From positions 3,162,001 through 3,226,000 of the forward strand of contig NZ_CP048659.1 of assembly GCF_015218165.1 (NCBI RefSeq): DNA of 64,000 nt. Reading direction: 5' to 3'. The translations under genes and the position numbers were made by a program. The notes under the pieces are model-generated. The model was not told the DNA's origin. It did no database searches and was given only the letters and a program-made list of their open reading frames with translations. Positions 18,645 to 27,492 of the stretch are shown here, in pieces (the stretch's first letter is position 1; each line of letters starts with the position of its first letter). This stretch comes from Acinetobacter piscicola (GTDB lineage Bacteria > Pseudomonadota > Gammaproteobacteria > Pseudomonadales > Moraxellaceae).

Positions 18645-19370
18645 ATGAAAATTAAAACTTTGATTTTACTGAGCAGTATTTTATGTGGCTATTCCTATGC
18701 CGATATCAATCTAAATAACAGCCCCAAAGAGGTTAAAGTACAACCTAGCGGCATTAGTTGGCTTAGAACTCCAAATATTGAATTTGAAGACACTGATCTA
18801 AAAGGTAAATCTCGTCAATTGCTTGCACATTTATATGTAAATGAGATAGGCAAAGTGACTCAAGTCGAAATCATCAAAAGTACAGGCTTAGATCGTTTGG
18901 ATCGAAAAATAAGTTCATCCTTAAAAAATGCAAGATTTAAGCCGTATATAGAGAATGGTCAAGCCTCTTCATTCATTGCTGAAATACCTATTAATCTGAA
19001 TACTAACTCTCCAAGTAGCATTTCACCTGAATGCAAAATAAAACTTCATTCAAATGCTTATGATGCTCAACACAAAGGCGAAAAAACCTCATTTAAATAT
19101 GAACAAACTTTGCGATCTATCTACTTAGACAGAAATCTGTTCACTAAAACCAGTCCATCTATCTCCGTATCATTCACGATGAAAAAAAATACGATAACCC
19201 ATCCAGAGATTAAAGAGATAGAAAGCTCTGGTAATCGATATATCGATGAACAAATCAAACAAATCATCTCCAATACCGCAGTTCAATCTAAAAAATCATG
19301 GTTTCCATTTTTTAAAATGACTGCTACAGATCAAATTCGTCTCGATAGCAGTGATTGTGAAAATGATTAA
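18645..19370 (+). CDS. Secreted protein with TonB C-terminal-like domain
   Basis: This 241-residue protein has a cleavable signal peptide (MKIKTLILLSSILCGYSYA). A TonB/TolA C-terminal domain covers about residues 55-120: LLAHLYVNEIGKVTQVEI, then KSTGLDRLDRKISSSLKNARFKPY. True TonB proteins have an uncleaved N-terminal anchor and a Pro-rich linker, and both are missing, so this is more likely a periplasmic protein that borrowed the fold. The remaining C-terminal part may be a second, diverged copy: SVSFTMKKNTITHPEIKEI then SGNRYIDEQIKQII. The ATG at 18645 is chosen over 18594 because it starts the signal peptide. No exbB or exbD is nearby. Confidence 0.75.
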   Translation: MKIKTLILLSSILCGYSYADINLNNSPKEVKVQPSGISWLRTPNIEFEDTDLKGKSRQLLAHLYVNEIGKVTQVEIIKSTGLDRLDRKISSSLKNARFKPYIENGQASSFIAEIPINLNTNSPSSISPECKIKLHSNAYDAQHKGEKTSFKYEQTLRSIYLDRNLFTKTSPSISVSFTMKKNTITHPEIKEIESSGNRYIDEQIKQIISNTAVQSKKSWFPFFKMTATDQIRLDSSDCEND

Positions 19371-19374
19371 GCAA

Positions 19375-19800
19375 TTAAAATAATCCTATATACAACAGGT
19401 AGATAAAAATATATCTGCCTGTCTTTGCTAGCGTGACAATCAATAAAAATCGCCAAAAACTTTCTTTCAGCAATCCAGCAATTAAAGTAATTGGATCTCC
19501 AATAATCGGCATCCAACTGAGAAATAACGACCAAAACCCATATTTTTGATAAGTCTTTTCGGCTTTTAACATATTCTGTTCAGTTACAGGAAACCATTTT
19601 TTATGTTTAAATTGCTCTATTTTTAAACCCAAGTACCAATTTATACACGAACCTAATATATTCCCTATAGATGCAATTAAAACCAATCCAAAAACTGAAT
19701 ATTTCTCTTGAGCTAATAAGCCAACTAACACTGCTTCAGACTGTAAAGGAAGTAAAGTCGCTGCACCAAACGCAGATAAAAACAGTAAAAAATATGCCAT
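19375..19800 (-). CDS. yqaA: YqaA family membrane protein (SNARE-associated/DedA-like)
   Basis: This is a 141-residue integral membrane protein with the VTT/DedA-like core: FGAATLLPLQSEAVLVGLL near the N-terminus, the GNILGSCINWYLG segment, and WMPIIGDPITLIAGLL with the conserved G-D-P. These features are typical of YqaA. DedA relatives act in lipid scrambling and membrane homeostasis; the specific role of YqaA is not established. A TTG start at 19812 is possible, but the ATG at 19800 leads straight into the first helix. It is convergent with the TonB-domain gene, with a 4-base gap. Confidence 0.85.
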   Translation of the reverse strand: MAYFLLFLSAFGAATLLPLQSEAVLVGLLAQEKYSVFGLVLIASIGNILGSCINWYLGLKIEQFKHKKWFPVTEQNMLKAEKTYQKYGFWSLFLSWMPIIGDPITLIAGLLKESFWRFLLIVTLAKTGRYIFIYLLYIGLF

Positions 19801-19827
19801 AAAATCAATCAAGATCCATGATCTAAC

Positions 19828-20112
19828 CTATAAGCCTAGTGATTTTTTAGTTTTTAAATATTGAACATTTGCAGCAATAATTGCCACAATTATCACCACT
19901 ATACGCGCCCAAGAATAACGCTGAGCAATCGGATCAATCAGGGCACGTAATGCCGATCTATCTTGTACTTTCACATCAGGTAATAAATTTTGAATATGAA
20001 CCACTTCCACAACATACAACACTGAACATAGGGCGATCCCCATAATTATGCACCAATAAACTTTAGGATTTTTTTCTAAAATAAGGGTGAGATTTAAAAA
20101 GAATGCTTTCAT
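19828..20112 (-). CDS. Small two-helix membrane protein
   Basis: This 94-residue protein has two hydrophobic segments: CIIMGIALCSVLYVVEVV near residues 21-38 and IVVIIVAIIAANVQYL near 71-86. A polar loop of about 30 residues joins them. I recognise no family. It lies upstream of yqaA on the same strand with a gap of about 27 bases, so the two are probably expressed together. Confidence 0.6.
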   Translation of the reverse strand: MKAFFLNLTLILEKNPKVYWCIIMGIALCSVLYVVEVVHIQNLLPDVKVQDRSALRALIDPIAQRYSWARIVVIIVAIIAANVQYLKTKKSLGL

Positions 20113-20130
20113 CGTTCATATCCAACATTA

Positions 20131-20153
20131 AAAAACCACCGTAGCAGGTGGTT
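20131..20153 (-). terminator. Terminator after the GST gene
   Basis: The stem AACCACC / GGTGGTT has a 6-base loop and reads into TTTTTTAAT on the minus strand, 24 bases past the stop. Confidence 0.75.
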
Positions 20154-20176
20154 CAGCAGTGTAGCATATTCTGGTT

Positions 20177-20794
20177 TTAGACTTTGATCGATAATGCTCG
20201 CTGTACTGCGGGACGTGCCGTCATACGTTCTACATACGCTTTCACATAAGGATAATCATCTAAATTAATTTGTTGCCACTCATGACGTAAGATCCAAGGT
20301 AAGATCGCCATATCAGCAATTGAATATTCTCCTGCGACAAATTTTTGCCCAATTAATTGCTTGTTTAAAACTGAATATAAGCGTTGCGTTTCACTCACAA
20401 AACGATCTATAGCATAAGGCACTTGCTCTTTAGCAAAACGACTAAAATGATGGTTCTGTCCTAACATTGGACCAAACCCGCCCATTTGCCACATCAACCA
20501 TTGCTCTACTTCAACACGATCCTGTTCGTTTTCAGGATAATATAAACCTGTTTTACGACCTAAATATTGTAAAATTGCACCTGATTCAAAAACTGAAATC
20601 GCCTCACCATTTGGTCCATTTTGATCAACAATCGCAGGAATTTTATTATTTGGCGAAATACGTAAAAAATCAGGTTGAAATTGATCATTTTCCAAAATAT
20701 TAATTGGAAAAATTTGATAATCTAAGCCCATTTCCTCAAGTGCAATGGTTATTTTATGTCCATTGGGTGTTCCCCAATAATAAAGATCAATCAT
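20177..20794 (-). CDS. yfcG: Glutathione S-transferase, YfcG-type disulfide oxidoreductase
   Basis: This 205-residue GST has an N-terminal thioredoxin-like domain and an all-helical C-terminal domain. Thr9 and Asn11 in TPNGHKI sit where E. coli YfcG has the residues that bind glutathione. SPNNKIPAIVD and FESGAILQYL form the rest of the GSH site, and QMGGFGPMLGQNHHF is a hallmark of the YfcG/YghU nu-class group. Members show disulfide-bond reductase activity with little classical transferase activity. The start at 20794 aligns with YfcG; an ATG at 20812 would add six residues. It is monocistronic and divergent from the small heat-shock gene. Confidence 0.87.
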   Translation of the reverse strand: MIDLYYWGTPNGHKITIALEEMGLDYQIFPINILENDQFQPDFLRISPNNKIPAIVDQNGPNGEAISVFESGAILQYLGRKTGLYYPENEQDRVEVEQWLMWQMGGFGPMLGQNHHFSRFAKEQVPYAIDRFVSETQRLYSVLNKQLIGQKFVAGEYSIADMAILPWILRHEWQQINLDDYPYVKAYVERMTARPAVQRALSIKV

Positions 20795-20941
20795 TTTAAA
20801 ATTATTCTCCATACACCGTAGATGGTGGCTCTTTACACACCTTAATAGATTTAAAAAGAAACAACAAGTTTTGCAAATTAAAAATAATTTCCTATAATTA
20901 TCATATATATAAAAAGTTTATTTAAAAAAATAGATATTTTA

Positions 20942-20970
20942 CTTGAATTTTTTAAACTCAAACACATATT
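20942..20970 (+). promoter_or_regulatory. Weak sigma-32-like promoter for hsp20
   Basis: CTTGAA (20942-20947) and CACATATT (20963-20970) are spaced by 15 bases, resembling the heat-shock sigma consensus CTTGAA / CCCCAT-T. The predicted transcript would begin just before the first hairpin of the thermometer-like leader. The -10 match is partial. Confidence 0.3.
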
Positions 20971-20979
20971 AATTATTGT

Positions 20980-21076
20980 GTTAGAAATGACGATTTTTAA
21001 CATTCTGTCGATGTTTATACATGGCAGGTTTAATTTTATCTTCTTATTTTTAAAACTTTGCTGACCTCAGGAGGTT
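20980..21076 (+). promoter_or_regulatory. ROSE-like RNA thermometer in the hsp20 leader
   Basis: Three consecutive hairpins can be drawn in the leader. Hairpin 1 (20980-21001) pairs GTTAGAAA with TTTTTAAC around TGACGA. Hairpin 2 (21005-21027) pairs CTGTC-ATGT with ACAT-GGCAG around TTAT with one bulged G. Hairpin 3 (21054-21076) pairs AACUUU-G-CU with AGGAGGUU around GACCUC; it sequesters the whole Shine-Dalgarno and has a bulged G in a UUUGCU segment. A U-U-G-C-U strand with an unpaired G opposite AGGA is the hallmark of ROSE elements, which melt on heating to allow small heat-shock protein synthesis. The pairings were drawn by hand. Confidence 0.65.
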
Positions 21077-21082
21077 CTAATC

Positions 21083-21556
21083 ATGAGTAATCTAAATCTT
21101 CATCCTTTATTTCGTCGTAGCATTGGATTTGACCGTTTAAATGATTTTATTGACTACGCCATGCAAAGTGATGCACCCAACTACCCTCCATATAACATAG
21201 AGAAATCTGGTGAAAACCGTTATCGCATTGTGGTGGCTACCGCAGGTTTTAGCCTAGAGGAATTAGGACTGAGTCTAGAAAATCAGTTACTTACCATTTC
21301 AGGTAAACCTGAGGCTGTTCAGAAAGAATCAACTGAATATCTGCATAAAGGAATCGCGCGTCGTGCTTTTAAATTGTCTTTACGCTTAGATGAACATATT
21401 GAAGTTCAACAAGCTGATTATGAGAATGGTTTATTGATCATTGACTTGGAACGAATCATACCAGAAGAAAAACTTCCACGCGAAATCCCAATTGGTAAGA
21501 AAAAACTTTTACTTGATCAGCCTGAATCTACAGACAAAACTGTAAGTATTGAGTAA
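21083..21556 (+). CDS. ibpA: Small heat-shock protein (Hsp20/IbpA type)
   Basis: This 157-residue alpha-crystallin-domain chaperone binds unfolding proteins and holds them for DnaK/ClpB. The N-terminal arm (FRRSIGFDRLNDFIDYA) is followed by PPYNIEKSGENRYRIVVATAGF, the usual IbpA-type entry into the crystallin beta-sandwich, then GLLIIDLERIIPEE and a C-terminal Ile-x-Ile-like tail (EIPIGKK). AGGAGG lies 8 bases before the ATG but is paired in the predicted thermometer hairpin. It is the only stress gene in this inserted block. The symbol is by similarity; ibpA and ibpB cannot be separated here. Confidence 0.9.
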   Translation: MSNLNLHPLFRRSIGFDRLNDFIDYAMQSDAPNYPPYNIEKSGENRYRIVVATAGFSLEELGLSLENQLLTISGKPEAVQKESTEYLHKGIARRAFKLSLRLDEHIEVQQADYENGLLIIDLERIIPEEKLPREIPIGKKKLLLDQPESTDKTVSIE

Positions 21557-21570
21557 TTATGCTTTAAATC

Positions 21571-21603
21571 AAAAAAGCCCTGCTATTCGAGCAGGGCTTT
21601 TTT
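21571..21603. terminator. Bidirectional terminator between hsp20 and infC
   Basis: The stem AAAAAAGCCCTGC / GCAGGGCTTTTTT has a 7-base loop and serves the convergent hsp20 and infC genes. It shows that infC no longer reads into rpmI. Confidence 0.9.
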
Positions 21604-21616
21604 GATCACTGGATGA

Positions 21617-22168
21617 TTACTTTTTCTTTTTAGGACCAAGTAACATACCCATTTGACGACCTTCCATTTTTGGTGCTTGTTCAACAACACCACTTTCAGC
21701 CACATCAGCCTCAATTTTTTGTAATTGAGCCAAACCTAACTGTTGGTGAGCCATTTCACGACCACGGAAACGTAGAGTAATTTTGACTTTGTTGCCTTCT
21801 TCAAGGAATTTCAGAATAGCACGCAACTTAACGTTGTAATCACCAACATCTGTACCAGGACGCAATTTGATTTCTTTAACTTGCACTTGATGCTGTTTCT
21901 TCTTAGCATCTTTTTGCTTTTGCTTTAAATCAAATAAATGCTTGTTAAAGTCCATGATTTTACAAACAGGCGGTTCTGCATTTGCCACAATCTCAACAAG
22001 GTCAAGATCTGCGTCTTCAGCAGCACGCAACGCTTCTGCAAGCGTCACAATGCCTTTTTGTTCTCCATCTGCAGCAACGAGACGGACTTCTTTTGCCTTA
22101 ATCTCGTCGTTTAATGCAGGACGATTGCTTTTAGCACCTTGTTGTTGGTTACGGTCAGGCTGTTTAAT
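21617..22168 (-). CDS. infC: Translation initiation factor IF-3
   Basis: IF-3 binds the 30S subunit, blocks 50S joining and rejects wrong start codons. The visible ATG-started frame (from 22048) would lack the N-terminal domain. Upstream the same frame continues through [16 protein letters not shown] to an ATT at 22168-22166 with GGAG 8 bases before it, giving 183 residues, the family length. The AUU start is the conserved device by which IF-3 represses its own translation. The Shine-Dalgarno overlaps the last codon of thrS. The C-terminal domain ([21 protein letters not shown]) is intact. Confidence 0.95.
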   Translation of the reverse strand: MKQPDRNQQQGAKSNRPALNDEIKAKEVRLVAADGEQKGIVTLAEALRAAEDADLDLVEIVANAEPPVCKIMDFNKHLFDLKQKQKDAKKKQHQVQVKEIKLRPGTDVGDYNVKLRAILKFLEEGNKVKITLRFRGREMAHQQLGLAQLQKIEADVAESGVVEQAPKMEGRQMGMLLGPKKKK

Positions 22169-22173
22169 CTTTC

Positions 22174-24096
22174 TTACTCCACAATATACCGGCCACGTTC
22201 GGCAACGGCTGCTTTCACTAAGTCAACAAATGCATCAATTGACATAGTCCCTAAATTTTTTCCAGAACGGGTACGAACATTAACCGTACCTTCTTCCACT
22301 TCACGGTCCCCAAGTACCAATAAGTATGGAATACGCTCTAATGTACGCTCACGAATCTTAAAGCCGATTTTCTCATTTCTCAAGTCTGAAATTGCTCGAA
22401 TGCCATTTTCTTTGAGTTTTGCAACTACATTTTCACATGCTGCTGCTTGAGAATCGGTAATATTCATCACACATGCTTGGACTGGTGCCAACCATGGTGG
22501 CATAAAGCCTGCGTAGTGTTCAATAAGTATACCAATAAAACGTTCAAAACTGCCAAGAATTGCACGGTGTAACATCACAGGATGGTCACGATCGTTATCT
22601 TCTGTTACATATGAGGCATCTAAACGTAACGGCAAGTTAAAGTCACACTGAATTGTACCGCACTGCCAGATCCGACCTAAACAGTCTTTCAGAGAGAATT
22701 CAATCTTCGGACCATAGAAGGCACCCTCACCTGGCTGTTCCTCCCAATCTAGACCTGCTTCGTCTAAAGCATCTGCTAAAGATTTTTCTGCAACATCCCA
22801 AAGCTCATCTGCACCTACACGTTTTTCAGGACGAGTAGACAATTTCATTTGAACTTCTTCAAAGCCGAAGTCTTTATACACATCTAAAGTAAGTTTAATA
22901 AAGTCTGCAACTTCTTTACCAATTTGTTCAGTGGTACAGAAGATATGTGCATCATCTTGGGTAAAGCCACGTACACGCATAATGCCGTGTAATGAACCTG
23001 ATGGTTCGTTACGGTGACATGAACCAAACTCTGCCAAACGAATTGGAAGATCACGGTAAGATTTCAAACCTTGGTTGAAAACTTGCACATGACATGGGCA
23101 GTTCATTGGTTTTACAGCATAGTTACGACTTTCTGAATGCGTCGTAAACATGTTTTCAGCATAGTTAGCAGCGTGACCAGATTTTTCCCAAAGTGTAAAG
23201 TCTACAATTTGCGGCGTTTTAATTTCTTGATAGCCATTGTCTTGTTGAATTTTACGCATGTACTGTTCAAGTACTTGGTAAATCGTCCAACCATTGGCAT
23301 GCCAAAACACCATACCAGGCGCTTCTTCTTGCATATGGAATAAGTCTAAAGCTTTCCCAATTTTACGATGGTCACGTTTTTCAGCTTCTTCAATACGCTT
23401 GATGTAAGCAGCTAATTCTTTTTTGTCCGCCCAAGCTGTACCATAAATACGCTGAAGCTGTTCATTCTTCGCATCACCACGCCAGTATGCACCTGACATT
23501 TTAGTAAGTTTGAATGATTTTAAGAACTTAGTATTGGGCACGTGTGGACCACGACACATGTCAACGTATTCTTGATGATAGTACAAGCCCATTTGAGTTT
23601 CATCAGGCATATCATCAATTAAGCGTAATTTATAATCTTCACCACGCTCAGTAAAGATTTTGATGACCTCTGCACGAGGGGTCATTTTTTTAATGACATC
23701 ATAATCTTCATCGATCAGCTTTTTCATGCGTGCTTCGATGGCAGCCATATCTTCTGGTGTAAATGGCTTTGGACTAAAGATGTCATAATAAAAACCATCT
23801 TCAATCACAGGGCCAATCACCATTTTGGCTTCTGGGAAAAGTTGTTTTACCGCATGTCCCACCAAGTGCGCACATGAGTGACGAATGATTTCTACACCTT
23901 CTGGGTTTTTAGGTGTAATAATTTCAAGTGTGGCATCTTCGGTAATGAAATCACTTGCATCCACTAAACGACCATTGACTTTACCTGCGACTGTATTTTT
24001 AGCAAGTCCAGGTCCAATACTTTGTGCAACTTCCATGACAGAAACGGCTTGGTCAAAAGTTTTTTGATCGCCATTTGGCAATGTGATAATAGGCAT
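22174..24096 (-). CDS. thrS: Threonine--tRNA ligase
   Basis: This is a 640-residue class II synthetase. In order it has the TGS domain (first 60 residues), the editing domain with [16 protein letters not shown], the catalytic core with the zinc-site segment [10 protein letters not shown] and motif 2 around [14 protein letters not shown], and a C-terminal anticodon-binding domain ([19 protein letters not shown]). AAGGA precedes the ATG at 24096. It is followed by infC with 5 bases between the stop and the AUU start, so infC is translationally coupled. In E. coli ThrS represses its own mRNA via a tRNA-like operator; I could not draw a convincing equivalent in the 276-base upstream gap. Confidence 0.98.
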   Translation of the reverse strand: MPIITLPNGDQKTFDQAVSVMEVAQSIGPGLAKNTVAGKVNGRLVDASDFITEDATLEIITPKNPEGVEIIRHSCAHLVGHAVKQLFPEAKMVIGPVIEDGFYYDIFSPKPFTPEDMAAIEARMKKLIDEDYDVIKKMTPRAEVIKIFTERGEDYKLRLIDDMPDETQMGLYYHQEYVDMCRGPHVPNTKFLKSFKLTKMSGAYWRGDAKNEQLQRIYGTAWADKKELAAYIKRIEEAEKRDHRKIGKALDLFHMQEEAPGMVFWHANGWTIYQVLEQYMRKIQQDNGYQEIKTPQIVDFTLWEKSGHAANYAENMFTTHSESRNYAVKPMNCPCHVQVFNQGLKSYRDLPIRLAEFGSCHRNEPSGSLHGIMRVRGFTQDDAHIFCTTEQIGKEVADFIKLTLDVYKDFGFEEVQMKLSTRPEKRVGADELWDVAEKSLADALDEAGLDWEEQPGEGAFYGPKIEFSLKDCLGRIWQCGTIQCDFNLPLRLDASYVTEDNDRDHPVMLHRAILGSFERFIGILIEHYAGFMPPWLAPVQACVMNITDSQAAACENVVAKLKENGIRAISDLRNEKIGFKIRERTLERIPYLLVLGDREVEEGTVNVRTRSGKNLGTMSIDAFVDLVKAAVAERGRYIVE

Positions 24097-24375
24097 AAGA
24101 AAAAATCCTTAAGGAGTGATGCCCCGTACAATAGAGCATATCACCGCGAGATTATGATCGAGCGAAGCTCAAAAGATAAAATCGGTGGAACAAATAAAAA
24201 GTGCGGATAATTTTACACCTTAAATGATGATTGATAAACCTCTTCACGCAGATATAACGCGTTGGTCTATTTTTTTTGAAACAAATTACTAAAAATAAAA
24301 ATACAGTGATATATTTATCACTTTAAAGAAAAACTAGAGTTTCAAATCTCCATCTAAGACTAAAAAAGGCAAATG

Positions 24376-25464
24376 ATGAAAAAGCTCAACAAGAAAATTA
24401 AACTTATAAGTACAAGTGTTGTTATATCTATGGCATTGAGTGCATGTGGAGGTGGAAGTTCTAATGATGGAAATTCTGCTGCCACTAATCCAACCCATCC
24501 CACAACACCGACCAATCCAACTACACCCACTACCCCAACAAATATTGAATGTGTCAATGGTATTCCTAAGAATTTAAAGACAACGGGTTCAGGTTTCTTT
24601 AGTGAAGAAATTTTTTCATTAGAAAGAGAAAGTAATCTCGTTTTTTATTCAAATACACTCCACAATGGTGTCATCTATCAAAACTTAACTCACTTTCTTA
24701 AAAACTCACCTACATCCATCAGTACTGATTATATAGATCAATATCGTCTAACACCCTCAAAATTAGACACGAGTTTCAAACAAACGCTGACGAGTAGTGG
24801 TTTTCCACTCGGTTATGTCATTTCTCAAAATGGAAATTCAACTGTATTAAATCAATTTAGTGATGAATGTACAATTCAAGCCGAAACTCAAGTTAAATCC
24901 CATGCGATACAAATTGATATTTCAGGTAAAACAGTTGCTGATTTATTTAAGTATTATGATTACCCTAATTCAGGAAATGCTCAACGATATATCAGCTCTA
25001 ATATTGTAAACTTTCTCAAATATCATGATAAAAAATTACTAAATTCACTATTATTAGATCAAACTAAATTTCCTGCGGGATCAAAAATTGGCTACATTGA
25101 TCAAACAATTTTAAATGCTCCCAATATTACATTTAATGACAGTAACTTAACCAATTACAAAACAATAGAAGAATTTATAGCAAATACAAAAATCCCTAAA
25201 GGTTATGTTTGGAAAACAGACCAATTTGCAGGATATCAAGTTGCTTATCCAGTGAGTAGTTCGACAGGAATAGGATATCCATTTACTCAAAACTACACAG
25301 CTGTAAGATTAAACGGTAAGATCTATTCAGCAGCCTATTTTCCTGCTGGAGATTTAATTAAAATGCAAATGGATCCATCAGAAAAAAATGTGGATATGTC
25401 TGAAACTTACTTTAATAAAACAGCCATGATGACATTGGCAAATGCATTAAACAAAGTGCTTTGA
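24376..25464 (+). CDS. Orphan lipoprotein with Thr/Pro linker
   Basis: This 362-residue lipoprotein has the signal peptide MKKLNKKIKLISTSVVISMALSAC with lipobox Leu-Ser-Ala-Cys24. It is followed by GGGSSNDG, then a low-complexity linker of Asn-Pro-Thr-Thr repeats to about residue 56, and a globular domain of 300 residues with two cysteines near its start and middle. The linker should space the domain from the membrane. I recognise no family. Two tandem ATGs (24373 and 24376) are possible; AAGG is better spaced for the second. It stands alone, with a terminator after it. Confidence 0.78.
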   Translation: MKKLNKKIKLISTSVVISMALSACGGGSSNDGNSAATNPTHPTTPTNPTTPTTPTNIECVNGIPKNLKTTGSGFFSEEIFSLERESNLVFYSNTLHNGVIYQNLTHFLKNSPTSISTDYIDQYRLTPSKLDTSFKQTLTSSGFPLGYVISQNGNSTVLNQFSDECTIQAETQVKSHAIQIDISGKTVADLFKYYDYPNSGNAQRYISSNIVNFLKYHDKKLLNSLLLDQTKFPAGSKIGYIDQTILNAPNITFNDSNLTNYKTIEEFIANTKIPKGYVWKTDQFAGYQVAYPVSSSTGIGYPFTQNYTAVRLNGKIYSAAYFPAGDLIKMQMDPSEKNVDMSETYFNKTAMMTLANALNKVL

Positions 25465-25479
25465 TAGAACTTTGTTTTT

Positions 25480-25506
25480 AAAAAACCGCCATTACGGCGG
25501 TTTTTT
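25480..25506 (+). terminator. Terminator after the orphan lipoprotein
   Basis: The stem AAAAAACCGCC / GGCGGTTTTTT with a 5-base loop lies 16 bases past the stop. Confidence 0.88.
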
Positions 25507-25672
25507 AATGTTATTTTTAAGGTGTAGTAGTCACTTTATTTTAAATAGTCATGTTAAAAATAAAATGTAAATTTAGACAAATACTCGACTAAAGAATAAA
25601 TGATTTATAATCAAGATATGCATATCTTTTAGACATGGAAATTAAAACAAATATGAAATGGAGTTAAAAAAT

Positions 25673-27319
25673 ATGATCAGTGCATACGATGAATTACCAC
25701 GCACACCTGCGAACTTTGTCGCATTATCACCTTTACGCTATTTAGAGCGTGCTGCGTACATCTATCCACATCAGGATGCGATCGTACATGGTGCACGACA
25801 TATTTCTTGGCGTGAAACGTATACACGTTGCCGTCAGTTTGCACATCAATTACAAAATTTAGGCATTCAAAAGAATGATACCGTTTCGGTATTATTACCT
25901 AATATTCCAGCAATGATTGAGGCACACTTTGCAGTTCCTATGGCAGGTGCAGTACTCAACACTTTAAATACCCGTCTAGATGCAAAGACCATTGCCTTTA
26001 TGCTTGAGCATGCTGAAACCAAAGTTCTTTTGGTTGATCCTGAATTTGCAGCACTTGCACAAGAAGCAATCTCACTCATAGATCAGGAAATCTATATTAT
26101 TGACGTGGCAGATGCAGAATACGAAGCCAATGATACCACTCCACGTATCGGTCAGGTCGAATATGAGGACTGGCTCAAAGCAGGTGACGAAAATTTTGAA
26201 TGGCATCTACCACAAGATGAATGGGATGCCATCAGTTTAAACTACACCTCAGGTACGACAGGCAATCCGAAAGGTGTGGTTTATCATCATCGTGGTGCTT
26301 ATATTAATGCAGCAAGTAATATCATTGCCTGCGGCATGACCCCACGTTGTAAATATTTATGGACATTACCCCTCTTTCACTGCAATGGTTGGTGTTTTGC
26401 GTGGACAGTAGCGGCAAATGGCGGTACCAATATTTGCTTGCGTAAAATCGACCCAGAATTGATTTATAAATTGATTGATCAATACAAAGTCGATTATTTT
26501 TGTGGTGCACCAATTGTATTGTCTATGCTCATTAACACACCAAAAGATAAGCAAATCAAATTTAATCATCGTGTTGAAGTGATGGTGGCAGGCGCTGCCC
26601 CACCTGCGGCAATCATTGAAGGCATGCATCACATTGGTGTACAAGTGAACCATGTGTATGGCTTAACCGAAACCTATGGTCCATCTGCACTATGTGCCTC
26701 ACAAGCAGGTTGGAGTGAGCTTTCAATCAGTGAACAGGCACAGCTACATTCGCGTCAAGGCGTACCTTATCCATTGCAAGATGGTATGCGTGTGCTTGAC
26801 CCTGAAACCATGCAACCTGTGCCTAACGATGGTACCACCATGGGCGAAATTATGTTCCGTGGCAATATTGTGATGAAAGGCTATTTAAAAAATCCACAAG
26901 CAACAGAAGAAGCCTTTAAAGGGGGATGGTTCCATACAGGTGACCTCGCAGTTTGCCAACCTGATGGTTATGCCAAGATTATGGATCGTTCCAAAGACAT
27001 CATCATTTCAGGAGGTGAGAATATTTCATCGTTAGAAGTGGAAGAAGTCCTTTATACCCATCCAGCCATCATGACGGCTGCTGTAGTGGCAAAACCTGAT
27101 CCACGTTGGCAAGAAGTACCATGTGCCTTTATTGAGTTAAAACAAGGTGCACAAATCACACCAGAAGAAGTGATCGAGTTCTGTAAGCAACATCTAGCGC
27201 GTTTTAAAGTGCCAAAAGATGTAGTGATTGGTGAAATTCCAAAAACCTCTACAGGTAAATTACAAAAATTTATCTTACGTGATTGGGCAAAAGAGCGTTC
27301 AGTGGGTGAGTTTAGCTAA
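25673..27319 (+). CDS. Acyl-CoA ligase (AMP-forming, AlkK/DmdB-like)
   Basis: This 548-residue enzyme of the ANL superfamily activates a carboxylic acid to its CoA thioester through an acyl-adenylate. The P-loop YTSGTTGNPKGVVYHH is near residue 197, the A5 motif VYGLTETYGP near 330, the TGDL motif near 425, and the catalytic lysine lies in PKTSTGKLQKFI near the C-terminus. The overall type is that of medium-chain fatty acyl-CoA synthetases (AlkK) and methylmercaptopropionate ligases; the exact acid is unknown. A GGAG site in the 5' end of a longer frame (from 25658) points to the ATG at 25673. It is monocistronic. Confidence 0.88.
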   Translation: MISAYDELPRTPANFVALSPLRYLERAAYIYPHQDAIVHGARHISWRETYTRCRQFAHQLQNLGIQKNDTVSVLLPNIPAMIEAHFAVPMAGAVLNTLNTRLDAKTIAFMLEHAETKVLLVDPEFAALAQEAISLIDQEIYIIDVADAEYEANDTTPRIGQVEYEDWLKAGDENFEWHLPQDEWDAISLNYTSGTTGNPKGVVYHHRGAYINAASNIIACGMTPRCKYLWTLPLFHCNGWCFAWTVAANGGTNICLRKIDPELIYKLIDQYKVDYFCGAPIVLSMLINTPKDKQIKFNHRVEVMVAGAAPPAAIIEGMHHIGVQVNHVYGLTETYGPSALCASQAGWSELSISEQAQLHSRQGVPYPLQDGMRVLDPETMQPVPNDGTTMGEIMFRGNIVMKGYLKNPQATEEAFKGGWFHTGDLAVCQPDGYAKIMDRSKDIIISGGENISSLEVEEVLYTHPAIMTAAVVAKPDPRWQEVPCAFIELKQGAQITPEEVIEFCKQHLARFKVPKDVVIGEIPKTSTGKLQKFILRDWAKERSVGEFS

Positions 27320-27330
27320 TCCTGTAAATA

Positions 27331-27365
27331 GCCCTCTCCTTTTCAGGAGAGGGCTAGGCAGAGCC
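27331..27365. repeat. Short palindromic repeat, copy 2
   Basis: The palindrome GCCCTCTCCT-TTTC-AGGAGAGGGC is followed by TAGGCAGAGCC. Its core matches the element at 11199-11229 in the same orientation. It lies 12 bases past the acyl-CoA ligase stop, in a gap with no gene. Confidence 0.6.
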
Positions 27366-27440
27366 AAAATAAACGCATAAAAATGATGGATCAATATGAA
27401 TTCTGATAATCCCAAACAAGTATGAATAGCACAAACAGTA

Positions 27441-27468
27441 AAAAACGACCTACAAAAGGTCGTTTTTT
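27441..27468. terminator. Bidirectional terminator between the acyl-CoA ligase and darP
   Basis: The stem AAAAACGACC / GGTCGTTTTT has a 7-base loop and T-runs on both strands. Confidence 0.85.
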
Positions 27469-27492
27469 ATCATCAAACTTAAGTAAATCAAA

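Noticed and set aside
24097..24375. ThrS tRNA-like operator upstream of thrS
   Set aside because: No convincing anticodon-like stem-loop with a threonine CGU could be drawn in the leader.
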